This document shows positions 28,831-37,993 of a DNA stretch of 64,000 nt, in pieces. The DNA comes from Flavobacterium frigidimaris (GTDB lineage: Bacteria > Bacteroidota > Bacteroidia > Flavobacteriales > Flavobacteriaceae), in contig FQWG01000003.1 in the NCBI GenBank assembly GCA_900129595.1, positions 310,001-374,000 of the forward strand. The letters run 5' to 3'. The stretch's first letter is position 1, and every line of letters starts with the position of its first letter. Below the pieces are notes generated by a model. It saw only the letters and a list, made by a program, of their open reading frames with translations. It made no database searches and had not been told where the DNA came from. The position numbers were made by a program, and so were the translations under genes.

Positions 28831-29574
28831 TTACATATTCTGCGTATAGAAATTGTAATCTTTCAAAATAACCCTCAGGAAATCACTGTTGTTACCTGAT
28901 TGGTTTTTAATTCCTGTTACACTTTCAATCTTAGCCACCAATTTATAAATGACTTCATGATCATGTCTTGCCTCGGCATTTTGAAATGTTTCTTTAATAA
29001 TTCGCATATCATTATCAGATAATTTAATCACCAAAGGATAAGTAGGTACATAAGAATCTCCTATTTCTTCAAGAATTGTATGACTGATATTGATTTTATT
29101 TTTTAAAGTTATAACGGCAGTTCCCGCAACCATATCGCCTAATCTTTGCGCTTTTTTACTCGAAACAACACTTACCACTGCCACTATTCCATACAAAAGT
29201 GTAATGTCTACCAGCCTGAAAAACCAGCGCATTAAATAATCTCCAAATCCTGCCTGATAACCGTCTATTTTTACGACTTTTATTTTGACTAATTTTTTCC
29301 CGATGGTTTGCCCTTCAAAAATGCTTTCTAAGGTTAAGGAATAAATAAAAAACGGGAAATAAAGGATCAAAACGATCGAAAACTTCGACCAATTATCTAA
29401 GGTCTGGAATAATTTATCGAAATTTAACCAATAAAAAAACACAAGGGAAATCACCGTGACATAGGCAACTTTGATACCCAGATCTATAAAATAAGATCCG
29501 ATACGTTCGCCCGGCGAAGCGGCAATAAAATTTATTCTAACATTTTGTGTTGTATTAATAGATAATTCTGACAT
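28831..29574 (-). CDS. RDD-family membrane protein
   Basis: A 247-residue protein with three to four membrane segments in the first 140 residues, the GERIGSYFIDLGIK opening (Arg-Asp motif region) and IGKKLVKIKVV typical of RDD proteins. The last 100 residues are a soluble helical tail. Its start codon is 20 bp from that of the SpoIIM-like gene on the plus strand, so the two are divergently transcribed from overlapping control DNA. In Bacteroidota this RDD gene is regularly linked to the SpoIIM-DUF4129-DUF4350-MoxR-DUF58 genes. Function is unknown; transport or membrane anchoring has been proposed for the family. Confidence 0.9.
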   Translation of the reverse strand: MSELSINTTQNVRINFIAASPGERIGSYFIDLGIKVAYVTVISLVFFYWLNFDKLFQTLDNWSKFSIVLILYFPFFIYSLTLESIFEGQTIGKKLVKIKVVKIDGYQAGFGDYLMRWFFRLVDITLLYGIVAVVSVVSSKKAQRLGDMVAGTAVITLKNKINISHTILEEIGDSYVPTYPLVIKLSDNDMRIIKETFQNAEARHDHEVIYKLVAKIESVTGIKNQSGNNSDFLRVILKDYNFYTQNM

Positions 29575-29594
29575 ATTTTATATTTTAGCCTGCA

Positions 29595-30560
29595 ATGAGA
29601 GAAGTCGCCTTCATAAAACAAAATAAAGAAAAATGGCTGGAGTTTGAACTCGCTATTTTTGGTAAAGCTAAAAAAAATCCTGATGAGTTAGCTAATTTGT
29701 ACATTCAAATGATGAATGATTTATCTTACGCCCAAACGTATTACCCAAAAAGTAAGACAGTCGTGTATTTAAATCATCTTGCTTCGCAGATTTATCAAAA
29801 AATTTACAAAACCAAGCGAACTGAAAAAAACAGATTTTTAGAATTCTTTAAAACTGAAGTGCCTCTACTCCTCTATCAGTACAGGAGATATTTGCTGTAT
29901 GCCTTTATCTTGTTTTTTGCCACAGTTGCGATGGGAGTTGTTTCGGCCAGATACGATCAAAATTTTGTCCGTTTGATCTTAGGAGACAATTACGTTAACA
30001 TGACGCTGGATAATATAAAAAAGGGAAATCCAATGGCTGTTTACGGATCCGGAAGTAACTGGGGAAGTTTTATCGGTATTACAATGAACAATCTTTATGT
30101 AGGCGCAAGATGTTACATTTACGGGATTTTTGGCGGTTTGGGAACTTTTTATATTTTCCTTCAAAATGCATTGATGCTAGGATCTTTTCAGTACTTTTTT
30201 TATGAGCAGGGCGTTTTCTGGAAAAGTGTCCGTGGTATCTGGATTCACGGTTCGATGGAAATTTTTGCGATTGTAATCGAAACTGCCGCAGGATTTATTT
30301 TAGGAGCTTCAATACTATTTCCTAAAACATTCTCTAGAATCAACTCATTCAAAATAGGATTTAAAAACAGTTTTAAAATATTTCTGAGTACATTTCCTTT
30401 TACCATAAGTGCCGGATTTCTTGAAGGTTTTATTACCCGATATTCTATCGACATGCCCAACTGGTTAAGTAGTTTTATCATCTTATTTACACTGGGAATA
30501 ATTTCATTTTATTATTTAGTTTATCCTTTCATTGTTCACAAAAAAACAACCTCATTATAA
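29595..30560 (+). CDS. SpoIIM-like (DUF95) membrane protein
   Basis: A 321-residue protein. The first 95 residues are soluble; then come about six membrane segments with the family block MTLDNIKKGNPMAVYGS and FIGITMNNLYVGARCYIYGIFGG. Related to Bacillus SpoIIM, part of the engulfment machinery that recruits peptidoglycan hydrolases. In non-sporulating Bacteroidota the role is unknown. It is the first gene of a tightly packed group: the next ATG overlaps its stop codon by one base (TAATG). A TATATTTT sequence just before the ATG could be a -7 element giving a near-leaderless mRNA. Confidence 0.9.
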   Translation: MREVAFIKQNKEKWLEFELAIFGKAKKNPDELANLYIQMMNDLSYAQTYYPKSKTVVYLNHLASQIYQKIYKTKRTEKNRFLEFFKTEVPLLLYQYRRYLLYAFILFFATVAMGVVSARYDQNFVRLILGDNYVNMTLDNIKKGNPMAVYGSGSNWGSFIGITMNNLYVGARCYIYGIFGGLGTFYIFLQNALMLGSFQYFFYEQGVFWKSVRGIWIHGSMEIFAIVIETAAGFILGASILFPKTFSRINSFKIGFKNSFKIFLSTFPFTISAGFLEGFITRYSIDMPNWLSSFIILFTLGIISFYYLVYPFIVHKKTTSL

Positions 30561-31510
30561 TGTTTGAACTTTCCAAAAAACGACAACTCGGCGACTATAT
30601 AGTAGACTCTTTTACTTTTTTTAAATTTTTTGGAAAACATTTTTTCAGGATTTTTTTCCTGATCAATACCGGTATGCTGCTGGTAACAGGTGCGTTAATG
30701 TATTGGTTCCTGAAAATTAATTTCAAGTTTTTGTTCGATAATAAGCTAAAAGACGCACAAGGAGATTATCTTCTCAATTATTTCAACAACAGCTATCCAC
30801 TTCTAATTGGTATAGTAGTACTTTTTGTTCTTATACTGGTCATCGTATCACTATTCAACTCCTCTTATCCTATTTTATATTTAAAACTGATTGCCGAAAA
30901 AAATACAAATGACTTCACGTCAAAAGAGATTTTATCCGGTTTTAAACAGAATATCTGGAAAATGCTAAAGTTCAGTATTGGCATGCTGTTTATCGTATTT
31001 CCAATCTTATTTGTGACTATTTTTTTATTGTTTTTTCTGTGCCTTGTTTTAATTGGCTTCCCGTTATTAGTAATTGCGATTCCTGCTATATTTGCTTTTA
31101 TAAACTTTAGTTTTTATAGTTATCTTACTCAGGAAAAAAGCTTTTTCCAGTCTTTAAATCACGCTTACATTTTACTGAAAAAAGATTTCTGGTCGATAAT
31201 AGGCGCCACCTTTATAGTCATGGTCATAATACAGATGATACAGGGATCTATCACTTTATTCTTTTATTTTATCGGTATCTTTATATTTCTGGGTTCCGTA
31301 CTGGTAAATCCTGACTTCGATGTAAAACCAATTGAGGGCTCGCCACTATTACTGTTTACGATAACGGCAATATTTGTTATACTACTTGCAATAAGCACTA
31401 TTTTTAATAACATATTAGTAATTAATCAAGGGATTATTTATTATAGTTTAGATACCGAAAACAAAACTTCAGCTACTGATATTGATTTAATTGGAACCCA
31501 TAATGAATAG
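30560..31510 (+). CDS. Polytopic membrane protein of the SpoIIM/MoxR cluster, unknown
   Basis: A 316-residue protein with about six hydrophobic segments (for example MLFIVFPILFVTIFLLFFLCLVLIGF around residues 140-175). It begins with a short cytoplasmic segment ELSKKRQLGDYIVDSFTFFKF. I do not recognise a characterised family. The start overlaps the previous stop by 1 bp and the end overlaps the next start by 8 bp, so it is certainly part of the same operon. The position suggests a membrane partner for the MoxR ATPase system. Confidence 0.85.
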   Translation: MFELSKKRQLGDYIVDSFTFFKFFGKHFFRIFFLINTGMLLVTGALMYWFLKINFKFLFDNKLKDAQGDYLLNYFNNSYPLLIGIVVLFVLILVIVSLFNSSYPILYLKLIAEKNTNDFTSKEILSGFKQNIWKMLKFSIGMLFIVFPILFVTIFLLFFLCLVLIGFPLLVIAIPAIFAFINFSFYSYLTQEKSFFQSLNHAYILLKKDFWSIIGATFIVMVIIQMIQGSITLFFYFIGIFIFLGSVLVNPDFDVKPIEGSPLLLFTITAIFVILLAISTIFNNILVINQGIIYYSLDTENKTSATDIDLIGTHNE

Positions 31511-32276
31511 AATTCTCCTTATCCTGACTTTTCTTTTCTTCTGGGGCAACAGCAATGCTCAGGATTCTTTGAATACGGCTGAGCCTCCAAAAATAAGCTC
31601 CATTAAATACACTGAAAAAGACATTCAGATTGATTCAAGTACTGTAGAGGCCAAAACATTTTCTAGAAATTTCAGGAAAAAATATACCGGCTCTGACTTT
31701 GTTTATGAATACAAAGCTCCTGAAAAGGGTTTATGGCAGCGTTTTACAGAATGGCTTGCTAAAATCTATAGAAGTATTTTTAAGGAACAAAGTGCCGAAA
31801 CCTCCATCAATTATGTGGGGATTTTTCTAAAAACAATCGCAGTTCTCATCATCATTTTTGTGATTTATTTAATTGCAAAAGCCATTATCAATAAAGAAGG
31901 ACAATGGATTTTTGGCAAAAACTCTAATAAAAGAAATATCTATTACTCTGATATTGAGAAAAACATTCATCTTCTGGATTTTGACAAACTCATCAAAGAA
32001 AGCCTTCAATCCGGAGAAAAAAGAGTCGTTATACGCTATTATTATCTTTGGTTATTAAAGGTTATGGCACAAAATCATTATATCGAATGGGATATCGAAA
32101 AAACAAATTCTGATTATTTATACGAGCTTCAAAAACCAATTCACAAAGAAGAATTTACTTACCTGTCTTATTTATACAATTATATCTGGTATGGTGAATT
32201 CGAAATCGATGAAACCTCATTTATAAAAGCCGAAAGCCGATTTAAGAATGCTATAAAAACCTTTAGTAATGGATAA
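31503..32276 (+). CDS. DUF4129-domain protein
   Basis: A 257-residue protein from the ATG at 31503, which directly begins a signal peptide (MNRILLILTFLFFWGNSNAQ). The frame upstream to 31491 is less likely. A second membrane segment follows at about 105-125 (VGIFLKTIAVLIIIFVIYLIA). The cytoplasmic C-terminus has the DUF4129 pattern LIKESLQSGEKRVVIRYYYLWLLKVMAQ and ENTYLSYLYNYIWYGEFEI-like helices. DUF4129 proteins accompany MoxR/DUF58 genes in many phyla and are thought to act as envelope anchors; no activity is established. It overlaps both neighbours by 8 bp. Confidence 0.88.
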   Translation: MNRILLILTFLFFWGNSNAQDSLNTAEPPKISSIKYTEKDIQIDSSTVEAKTFSRNFRKKYTGSDFVYEYKAPEKGLWQRFTEWLAKIYRSIFKEQSAETSINYVGIFLKTIAVLIIIFVIYLIAKAIINKEGQWIFGKNSNKRNIYYSDIEKNIHLLDFDKLIKESLQSGEKRVVIRYYYLWLLKVMAQNHYIEWDIEKTNSDYLYELQKPIHKEEFTYLSYLYNYIWYGEFEIDETSFIKAESRFKNAIKTFSNG

Positions 32277-33474
32277 AAGTATCAAAATATACATTGCTGT
32301 TCTGGTTTTAATTTTAGCCTTAATTTTAATAACAGACCGTGACCAGCCAAAACCTGTTGACTGGCGCCCAACCTATGCTGTCAATGACAAGATTCCGTAC
32401 GGATTATATGTTTTTGATAAAGAAATCAATGGCTTTTTTAAAAATCATAAAGTAGAACGAATTGCAACGCAGACACCGTATGAGTTTTTAGATGCCAACT
32501 ATGATGACAATAGTGAAGAAGAAGATTATAAAATCAAAGGAACCTTCATCAACATATCAGAATCAAATACAATCGACGATCAGTCTATTAAGGAGATTTT
32601 CTATTTTGTATCACACGGAAACAGTGCTTTTTTGAGCATGAGGGCATTTCCTAAACTTTTATTAGACAGTTTAAAAATCGAAGTAATTTCGCCATTGCAG
32701 CCAACAGGATCTACTTTGGTCTGGCTGGCAAACAAAAAACTGACAACAAAAAAATATAGTTTCGCGCAAAACATCGAAGATTATTTTTCTAAAATTGATA
32801 CTTTAAACACCACCGTTTTAGGTTATCAAAGCAATAAATTAAAACAAAAGCACATCAATTATATAAAAGTACCCTATAAAAACGGCTATTTTTATCTGCA
32901 CACACAGCCTGTCGCTTTTACCAATTTTAATTTACTGAAATCAGATCATTACCGATATGCAGAAAGTGTTTTATCTTACCTGCCAAAAGGCGATGTTTTC
33001 TGGTATACAAAAGGACAAAACAATGAAAGCATTTCCGGTTCGCCATTACGTTATATCTTAAGTCAGCCGGCACTAAAATGGGCATGGTACCTCTTTTTAA
33101 TCGGAATGTTGATTTTTATTGTTTTTAATGCCAAACGAAAACAGCGCATTGTTCCGATACTGAAACCTTTACCAAACTCAACAATTGATTTTACAAAAAC
33201 AATAGGAAATTTATATTATCAGGAAGGCGATCATAAAAATATTATCGATAAAAAAATCATTTACTTTTTAGAAAAAATCAGGCTTGAATATCTGATTGAC
33301 ACTACAAAACTGGACGATACTTTTATTAAAAAATTACATCATAAAACAGGAAAAAGCGAAACTGACATCCAAGAACTTGTATTTTTGATCAACGAACATC
33401 GAAATAGCTATCACGGAAGTCTTGAAGAAGATTTAATTAGAATAAATAATGCAATAGAAAAGATTATACATTAG
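32269..33474 (+). CDS. DUF4350-domain protein
   Basis: A 401-residue protein with one N-terminal membrane helix (IKIYIAVLVLILALILI). A periplasmic alpha/beta domain follows that begins YGLYVFDKEINGFF and continues through GNSAFLSMRAFPKLL, and a second membrane helix lies near residue 280 (LKWAWYLFLIGMLIFIVFNAKRK). The C-terminal cytoplasmic tail is helical. DUF4350 is a domain of glutamine-amidotransferase-like fold found with MoxR clusters; its role is unknown. Start overlaps the previous stop by 8 bp. It is followed by a 220-bp repeat-containing gap before the MoxR gene, which may weaken coupling. Confidence 0.85.
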   Translation: MDKSIKIYIAVLVLILALILITDRDQPKPVDWRPTYAVNDKIPYGLYVFDKEINGFFKNHKVERIATQTPYEFLDANYDDNSEEEDYKIKGTFINISESNTIDDQSIKEIFYFVSHGNSAFLSMRAFPKLLLDSLKIEVISPLQPTGSTLVWLANKKLTTKKYSFAQNIEDYFSKIDTLNTTVLGYQSNKLKQKHINYIKVPYKNGYFYLHTQPVAFTNFNLLKSDHYRYAESVLSYLPKGDVFWYTKGQNNESISGSPLRYILSQPALKWAWYLFLIGMLIFIVFNAKRKQRIVPILKPLPNSTIDFTKTIGNLYYQEGDHKNIIDKKIIYFLEKIRLEYLIDTTKLDDTFIKKLHHKTGKSETDIQELVFLINEHRNSYHGSLEEDLIRINNAIEKIIH

Positions 33475-33484
33475 ATAAAAAAAT

Positions 33485-33670
33485 ATTTGCCACAGATTAA
33501 AGGATTAAAATGATATTTAAATCTGTGAGAATCATTCTAATCTGTTGCAAAAAAGACATAATTAATAGAGAATTAAATAAAAATATTTGCCACAGATTAA
33601 AGAATTACACAGATTAGAAAAAATTAATAAATTTTAATAAAATCATTTTAATCCTTTAATCTGTGGTAAA
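33485..33670. repeat. Two CCACAGATTAAAG repeats forming a long inverted pair
   Basis: CCACAGATTAAAGGATTAAAATGAT-type sequence at 33490-33514 is inverted without mismatch at 33642-33666 (25 bp). A second direct copy of GCCACAGATTAAAG begins at 33589. They fill the gap between DUF4350 and MoxR. Transcription through it would give a long stem with a 127-nt loop. Confidence 0.85.
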
Positions 33671-33694
33671 AAAACAACCCGAAAACATACCAAT

Positions 33695-34708
33695 ATGGAC
33701 GATATCAATACAACAGAAAACGAAATCACAAACGAAAATGTGAATTTTGAAACCAGACTAAACTTAGGTCCGCTTCTGGATCACGTAACCAATATCAAAA
33801 AAGAACTCGAAACGGTTATTGTAGGACAGCACAAAATGATCGATCAGCTTTTGGTTGCGATCTTGGCAAATGGTCACGTTTTGCTGGAAGGCGTTCCCGG
33901 AGTTGCCAAAACAATTACAGCTAAACTATTGTCTAAAACCCTGAATATTGGTTTTAGCCGAATTCAGTTTACACCGGATCTAATGCCATCGGACATTTTA
34001 GGAACTTCGATTTTTAATCTGAAAAATTCAGAGTTTGAATTTAAAAAAGGACCTATTTTCTCTAACCTGATTTTAATTGATGAGATCAATCGTGCTCCCG
34101 CCAAAACACAGGCAGCACTTTTTGAAGTTATGGAAGAACGCCAGATCACAATTGACGGAGCTGCTTATCAGCTCGAAACGCCATTTTTGGTTATTGCAAC
34201 ACAAAACCCAATTGAGCAGGAAGGAACTTATCGTTTGCCGGAAGCACAATTAGACCGTTTTTTATTCAAAATCACAATTGATTATCCAAAACTAAACGAA
34301 GAAATCCTGATCATACAAAGAGAACATGTATTGCAGGATCAAGGAAAACTTGAAACTATAAAAACCATACTTTCCGGAGCCGAAATCAAAGAATATCAGG
34401 CTTTGGTAAAACAAATCAGGGTAGAACAAAATTTATTAGAATACATTGCCCGAATTGTGGTAAACACGCGCGAAAATGCCTTCTTGTATTTAGGAGCTTC
34501 GCCTCGTGCTTCAATCGCTATTCTAAATGCTTCCAAAGGTTTTGCAGCCATTCGCGGACGTGATTTTGTTACGCCCGAAGATATCAAAGAAGCAGCAATT
34601 CCGGTTTTGCAGCATCGTGTTATCGTAGCACCGGAACGTGAAATGGAGGGAATTAGCAGCTCTGAAATTATCAGGCAAATTATTGAAACGGTAGAGATTC
34701 CGAGATAG
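33695..34708 (+). CDS. MoxR-family AAA+ ATPase
   Basis: A 337-residue ATPase. Walker A is GVPGVAKT, Walker B is LILIDEINRAP, and the sensor block is FLVIATQNPIEQEG. RLPEAQLDRFLFK is the MoxR hallmark. The C-terminal lid domain is present (SPRASIAILNASKG, FVTPEDIKEAA). MoxR ATPases act as chaperones for vWA-domain partners, often maturing metal enzymes or remodelling envelope complexes. The expected partner, the DUF58 protein, is encoded two genes downstream. A secreted unknown gene is inserted between them. Confidence 0.96.
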   Translation: MDDINTTENEITNENVNFETRLNLGPLLDHVTNIKKELETVIVGQHKMIDQLLVAILANGHVLLEGVPGVAKTITAKLLSKTLNIGFSRIQFTPDLMPSDILGTSIFNLKNSEFEFKKGPIFSNLILIDEINRAPAKTQAALFEVMEERQITIDGAAYQLETPFLVIATQNPIEQEGTYRLPEAQLDRFLFKITIDYPKLNEEILIIQREHVLQDQGKLETIKTILSGAEIKEYQALVKQIRVEQNLLEYIARIVVNTRENAFLYLGASPRASIAILNASKGFAAIRGRDFVTPEDIKEAAIPVLQHRVIVAPEREMEGISSSEIIRQIIETVEIPR

Positions 34709-34763
34709 TTTTCAGTGGCAGTGGCAATTTTCAGACTTTATGCTTAATAACAAACTTTTTTAA

Positions 34764-35378
34764 ATGAAATTTTCTACATTATTCCTTCTGTCTCTTCTTT
34801 GTATTTCCTTGGTAAGTTTTACACCAATGAATACAAAACAGGCAAACAATACAAATACATCAATCTACTTTTTAACTGACAAACAACAACTTGAAACATT
34901 ACTGAGAAAAACGTATGAATGGGTGGAAACCAAAAACTCAAATAATGATTTTGATGTTGTTGAAAATAAAAAAGGAGACAAATACATTGGTTTGAATTTA
35001 CAAGCACACAACAAAAGACTGGAAGAACTAAAAAAAACGAACTTTTTTGCACAGGAATTCCTGGACAATTATAATAAGATTGGACTGAAAATTGGCGATA
35101 ATCTTAAAACTAAAAAAATGGAATATCTTGTTGGTGATTTACCTCCGTATGGCAATGATGCCAATATGTGGTGTGATTGTCAGGACAGCCCGGAACAATA
35201 TTGGAAAACGATGAAGATAAACATCATAAAAATAGAGAATAACAAAGCTAGCTTAAACTGGACATGGACGGAATGGAAGGATAAAGCTAAATATAACGTA
35301 AAAGCAGTCAAAGAAAACGGCATCTGGAAAATCGCTTATTTAGAAGGCTTTGATTACAACAGCCTCACTAAAATATAG
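34764..35378 (+). CDS. Secreted protein, unknown
   Basis: A 204-residue protein with a signal peptide (about 1-20, LLSLLCISLVSFTPM). The mature part has a helical start, a VGDLPPYGNDANMWCDCQD segment with a CxC pair, and C-terminal strands (ASLNWTWTEW, YNVKAVKENGIWKIAYLEGF). The last part resembles small NTF2- or DUF3828-like folds, where an antiparallel sheet ends in a GxWKI strand, but the match is weak. It sits between MoxR and DUF58, which are normally adjacent, with gaps of 55 and 34 bp. Confidence 0.7.
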   Translation: MKFSTLFLLSLLCISLVSFTPMNTKQANNTNTSIYFLTDKQQLETLLRKTYEWVETKNSNNDFDVVENKKGDKYIGLNLQAHNKRLEELKKTNFFAQEFLDNYNKIGLKIGDNLKTKKMEYLVGDLPPYGNDANMWCDCQDSPEQYWKTMKINIIKIENNKASLNWTWTEWKDKAKYNVKAVKENGIWKIAYLEGFDYNSLTKI

Positions 35379-35412
35379 GAATTAAAAAATTAAACTTTAA
35401 ATATTCTTAAAA

Positions 35413-36744
35413 TTGAAATTCATAAAAAGCCTTTACCTCAATAACTTCTTCTTCTATGTGCTTCTAGGCATCATTGGATTGTTTGTTTGCGCTTTTATTT
35501 TTCCAAATTTATACAATGCCGTTTGGTTTGTTGTTTTGGTTTTGGTCACTTTCTTAGGGATTGATATTTTACTTTTATACATAACAAAAACCGGAATAGA
35601 AGCAGAAAGGATAACACCGGAAAAACTTTCTAACGGTGATCTGAATCCTGTAAAAATCCAAATAAAAAATCACTACACGTTTAAGATTTCAGTTAAGATC
35701 ATAGACGAGATTCCGTTTCAGTTTCAGGTACGCGATTTCAAAATTGTAAAAACAATCAAAGCTTCTGAACAAAAAGAAATTGGATATGATTTGCGTCCCA
35801 CAGAACGTGGCGAATATTATTTTGGCTATCTCAATATTTATGCTTCTTCTCCTTTAAAATTAATTTCTAAGCGATATTCGTTCGATAAGGATAAAATGGT
35901 TCCCGCTTATCCGTCTTACATTCAGCTGAGAAAATACGATTTATTGGCTTTCTCGAATAATCTGTATCAATACGGAATCAAGAAAATTCGCCGAATTGGC
36001 CATACGATGGAATTCGAGCAAATTAAAGAATACGTACAAGGCGACGATCTTAGAACCTTAAACTGGAAAGCCACGGCAAAGAAAAATGCTTTGATGGTCA
36101 ACCAGTTTCAGGACGAAAAATCACAATCTGTTTATATGGCGATTGATAAAGGCCGTGTCATGCAAATGCCTTTTGACGGATTGAGTTTACTCGATTATGC
36201 TATTAATTCGACCTTAGTTTTAGCGAATGTAATTCTGAAAAAACAAGACAAAGCCGGAATTTTTGCGTTCTCTAAAAAAGTAGAGAACAGAGTTTTTGCG
36301 GAGAAAAGATCCTCGCAGATGCAAAAAATCCTGGAAACCTTATACAATATCAAAACTGATTTTTTCGAAAGTGATTACAGCCGTTTGTATGTTGACATCA
36401 AGAAAAACATCAATCAGAGAAGCTTGATTATTTTGTATACTAATTTTGAAACCATGGACGGTTTAAATCGTCAGTTACCTTATTTAAAGGGAATTGCTAA
36501 AAACCATTTATTAGTGGTCGTTTTCTTTAGTAATACAGAACTAAATGCCATTATCAATAAAAAAACCGACACCATTCAGGAAGTTTATGATAAAGTAATT
36601 GCCGAAAAATTCATGTTCGAAAAACGTTTAATCGCTAATGAATTGAAGAAATACGGAATACATTCGGTTTTAACACAGCCCGAAAACCTGACTTTAGATG
36701 CGATTAATAAATATCTGGAGATTAAAGCAAGAGGGATTTTGTAA
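35413..36744 (+). CDS. DUF58-domain protein, TTG start
   Basis: A 443-residue protein with two N-terminal membrane helices (residues about 10-55). A beta domain follows (ERGEYYFGYLNIYASSPL) and then the DUF58 core MEFEQIKEYVQGDDLRTLNWKATAK. A vWA-like domain comes next in which the usual DxSxS metal site is AIDKGR, so metal binding is doubtful. The in-frame upstream stop is at 35398-35400 and no ATG lies before residue 160, so translation must begin at the TTG at 35413. DUF58 proteins are the standard partners of MoxR ATPases; the role here is unknown. Confidence 0.92.
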   Translation: MKFIKSLYLNNFFFYVLLGIIGLFVCAFIFPNLYNAVWFVVLVLVTFLGIDILLLYITKTGIEAERITPEKLSNGDLNPVKIQIKNHYTFKISVKIIDEIPFQFQVRDFKIVKTIKASEQKEIGYDLRPTERGEYYFGYLNIYASSPLKLISKRYSFDKDKMVPAYPSYIQLRKYDLLAFSNNLYQYGIKKIRRIGHTMEFEQIKEYVQGDDLRTLNWKATAKKNALMVNQFQDEKSQSVYMAIDKGRVMQMPFDGLSLLDYAINSTLVLANVILKKQDKAGIFAFSKKVENRVFAEKRSSQMQKILETLYNIKTDFFESDYSRLYVDIKKNINQRSLIILYTNFETMDGLNRQLPYLKGIAKNHLLVVVFFSNTELNAIINKKTDTIQEVYDKVIAEKFMFEKRLIANELKKYGIHSVLTQPENLTLDAINKYLEIKARGIL

Positions 36745-36862
36745 TTTTTATGTTGTATTAATTTATAGTTACATTACGTTATCACGTAAAAATTGATTAA
36801 TTAAATTAAGTAGTTTTGAAACAAAATTCAAACGAATCAATGTAATTTCAAATTAATAAAAA

Positions 36863-37948
36863 ATGAAAAAATCAATCCTAATTCTGTTCATTTTATTAAG
36901 CTATAAATCATTGGCACAAAAAACCGAAAACATTATCATTATTACCACAGACGGTTTTAGATGGCAGGAAGTTTTTAAAGGAATTGATCCTGCAATTGCC
37001 AACGACAAAAAATTCAATCAGGGCGATAGTACTTATATTTACAAAAAATACTCAAGTTCAGACTTCAAGGAATCCCGCAAAAAAATAATGCCTTTTTTAT
37101 GGTCAGAAATTGTTTCGAAAGGTCAGATTTATGGCAATCGAGATTTAGGGAATAAGGTAGATGTTTCGAATCCGTATTGGTTCAGTTATCCCGGATACAG
37201 CGAAATCATGACCGGAAATGTAGATGTTGCCGTTAATTCTAATAGTTATAAAGCAAATCCAAATGTCAATGTTTTGGAATTTCTAAACCAGCAGCCTAAA
37301 CTAAAAGGCAAAGTAAATGCTTTTGGTGCCTGGGATGCTTTTGACCGAATCTTAAACGAAGAAAGAAGTGGTTTTCCTGTAATATCTGCTTTTGATAATG
37401 TGGGAGGAAATAAACCAACAGCCACTCAAAAACTGCTAAACGAAATGAGCAACAATTCGTTTAAACCTTTTCATGAAGATGAATGTCTGGATGTTTTCAC
37501 GCATTATCAGGCTTTAGATGAACTAAAAACCAAGAAACCAAAAGTACTTTATATTGCCTACGGAGAAACTGACGAATGGGCACACTCCGGACATTACAGA
37601 TCCTATCTTGACGCTGCCAATCAGGTAGACAAATGGATTGCAGCAATTTGGGATTTTGTACAAAATGATCCTCAATACAAAAACAAAACAACTTTATTGA
37701 TTACTGTTGATCATGGCCGCGGAGATAAAACAAAAACACAATGGACAGATCATGGCGCCGATGTTCCGGGTGCATCTGAAATTTGGTTTGCCGCAATTGG
37801 ACCAGAAATTGCACCTAAAGGCGAAATCAAAACAGCATCGCAATTGTATCAAAAACAAATCGCACAAACCATTGCCAAAATTATGGGATACACGTTTACA
37901 ACATCACATCCTGTTGCCAATGAATTTACAGAACTATTTCAGGAATAA
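36863..37948 (+). CDS. Alkaline-phosphatase-superfamily hydrolase, secreted
   Basis: A 361-residue protein with a signal peptide (about 1-18, SYKSLAQ). The metal and nucleophile block IIITTDGFRWQEVFKG has Asp and Thr in the phosphodiesterase/nucleotide-pyrophosphatase pattern. Later metal-binding segments are YGETDEWAHSGHY, TVDHGRGDK and TDHGADVPGASE. This set fits the alkaline phosphatase/phosphoglycerate mutase superfamily. Homologues are labelled phosphoglyceromutase or alkaline phosphatase family, and the substrate is unknown. It probably releases phosphate from an extracytoplasmic substrate. The DUF2167 gene follows 45 bp later on the same strand. Confidence 0.88.
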   Translation: MKKSILILFILLSYKSLAQKTENIIIITTDGFRWQEVFKGIDPAIANDKKFNQGDSTYIYKKYSSSDFKESRKKIMPFLWSEIVSKGQIYGNRDLGNKVDVSNPYWFSYPGYSEIMTGNVDVAVNSNSYKANPNVNVLEFLNQQPKLKGKVNAFGAWDAFDRILNEERSGFPVISAFDNVGGNKPTATQKLLNEMSNNSFKPFHEDECLDVFTHYQALDELKTKKPKVLYIAYGETDEWAHSGHYRSYLDAANQVDKWIAAIWDFVQNDPQYKNKTTLLITVDHGRGDKTKTQWTDHGADVPGASEIWFAAIGPEIAPKGEIKTASQLYQKQIAQTIAKIMGYTFTTSHPVANEFTELFQE

Positions 37949-37993
37949 TAAATTAAACAAAAAATAACAACCAACCAAAACCAATTTACCAAA

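Noticed and set aside
36863..37948. Possible sulfatase target for the FGE-like protein.
   Set aside because: The active block is TTDGFRW with Thr/Asp; the CxPxR or SxPxR sulfatase motif is absent.
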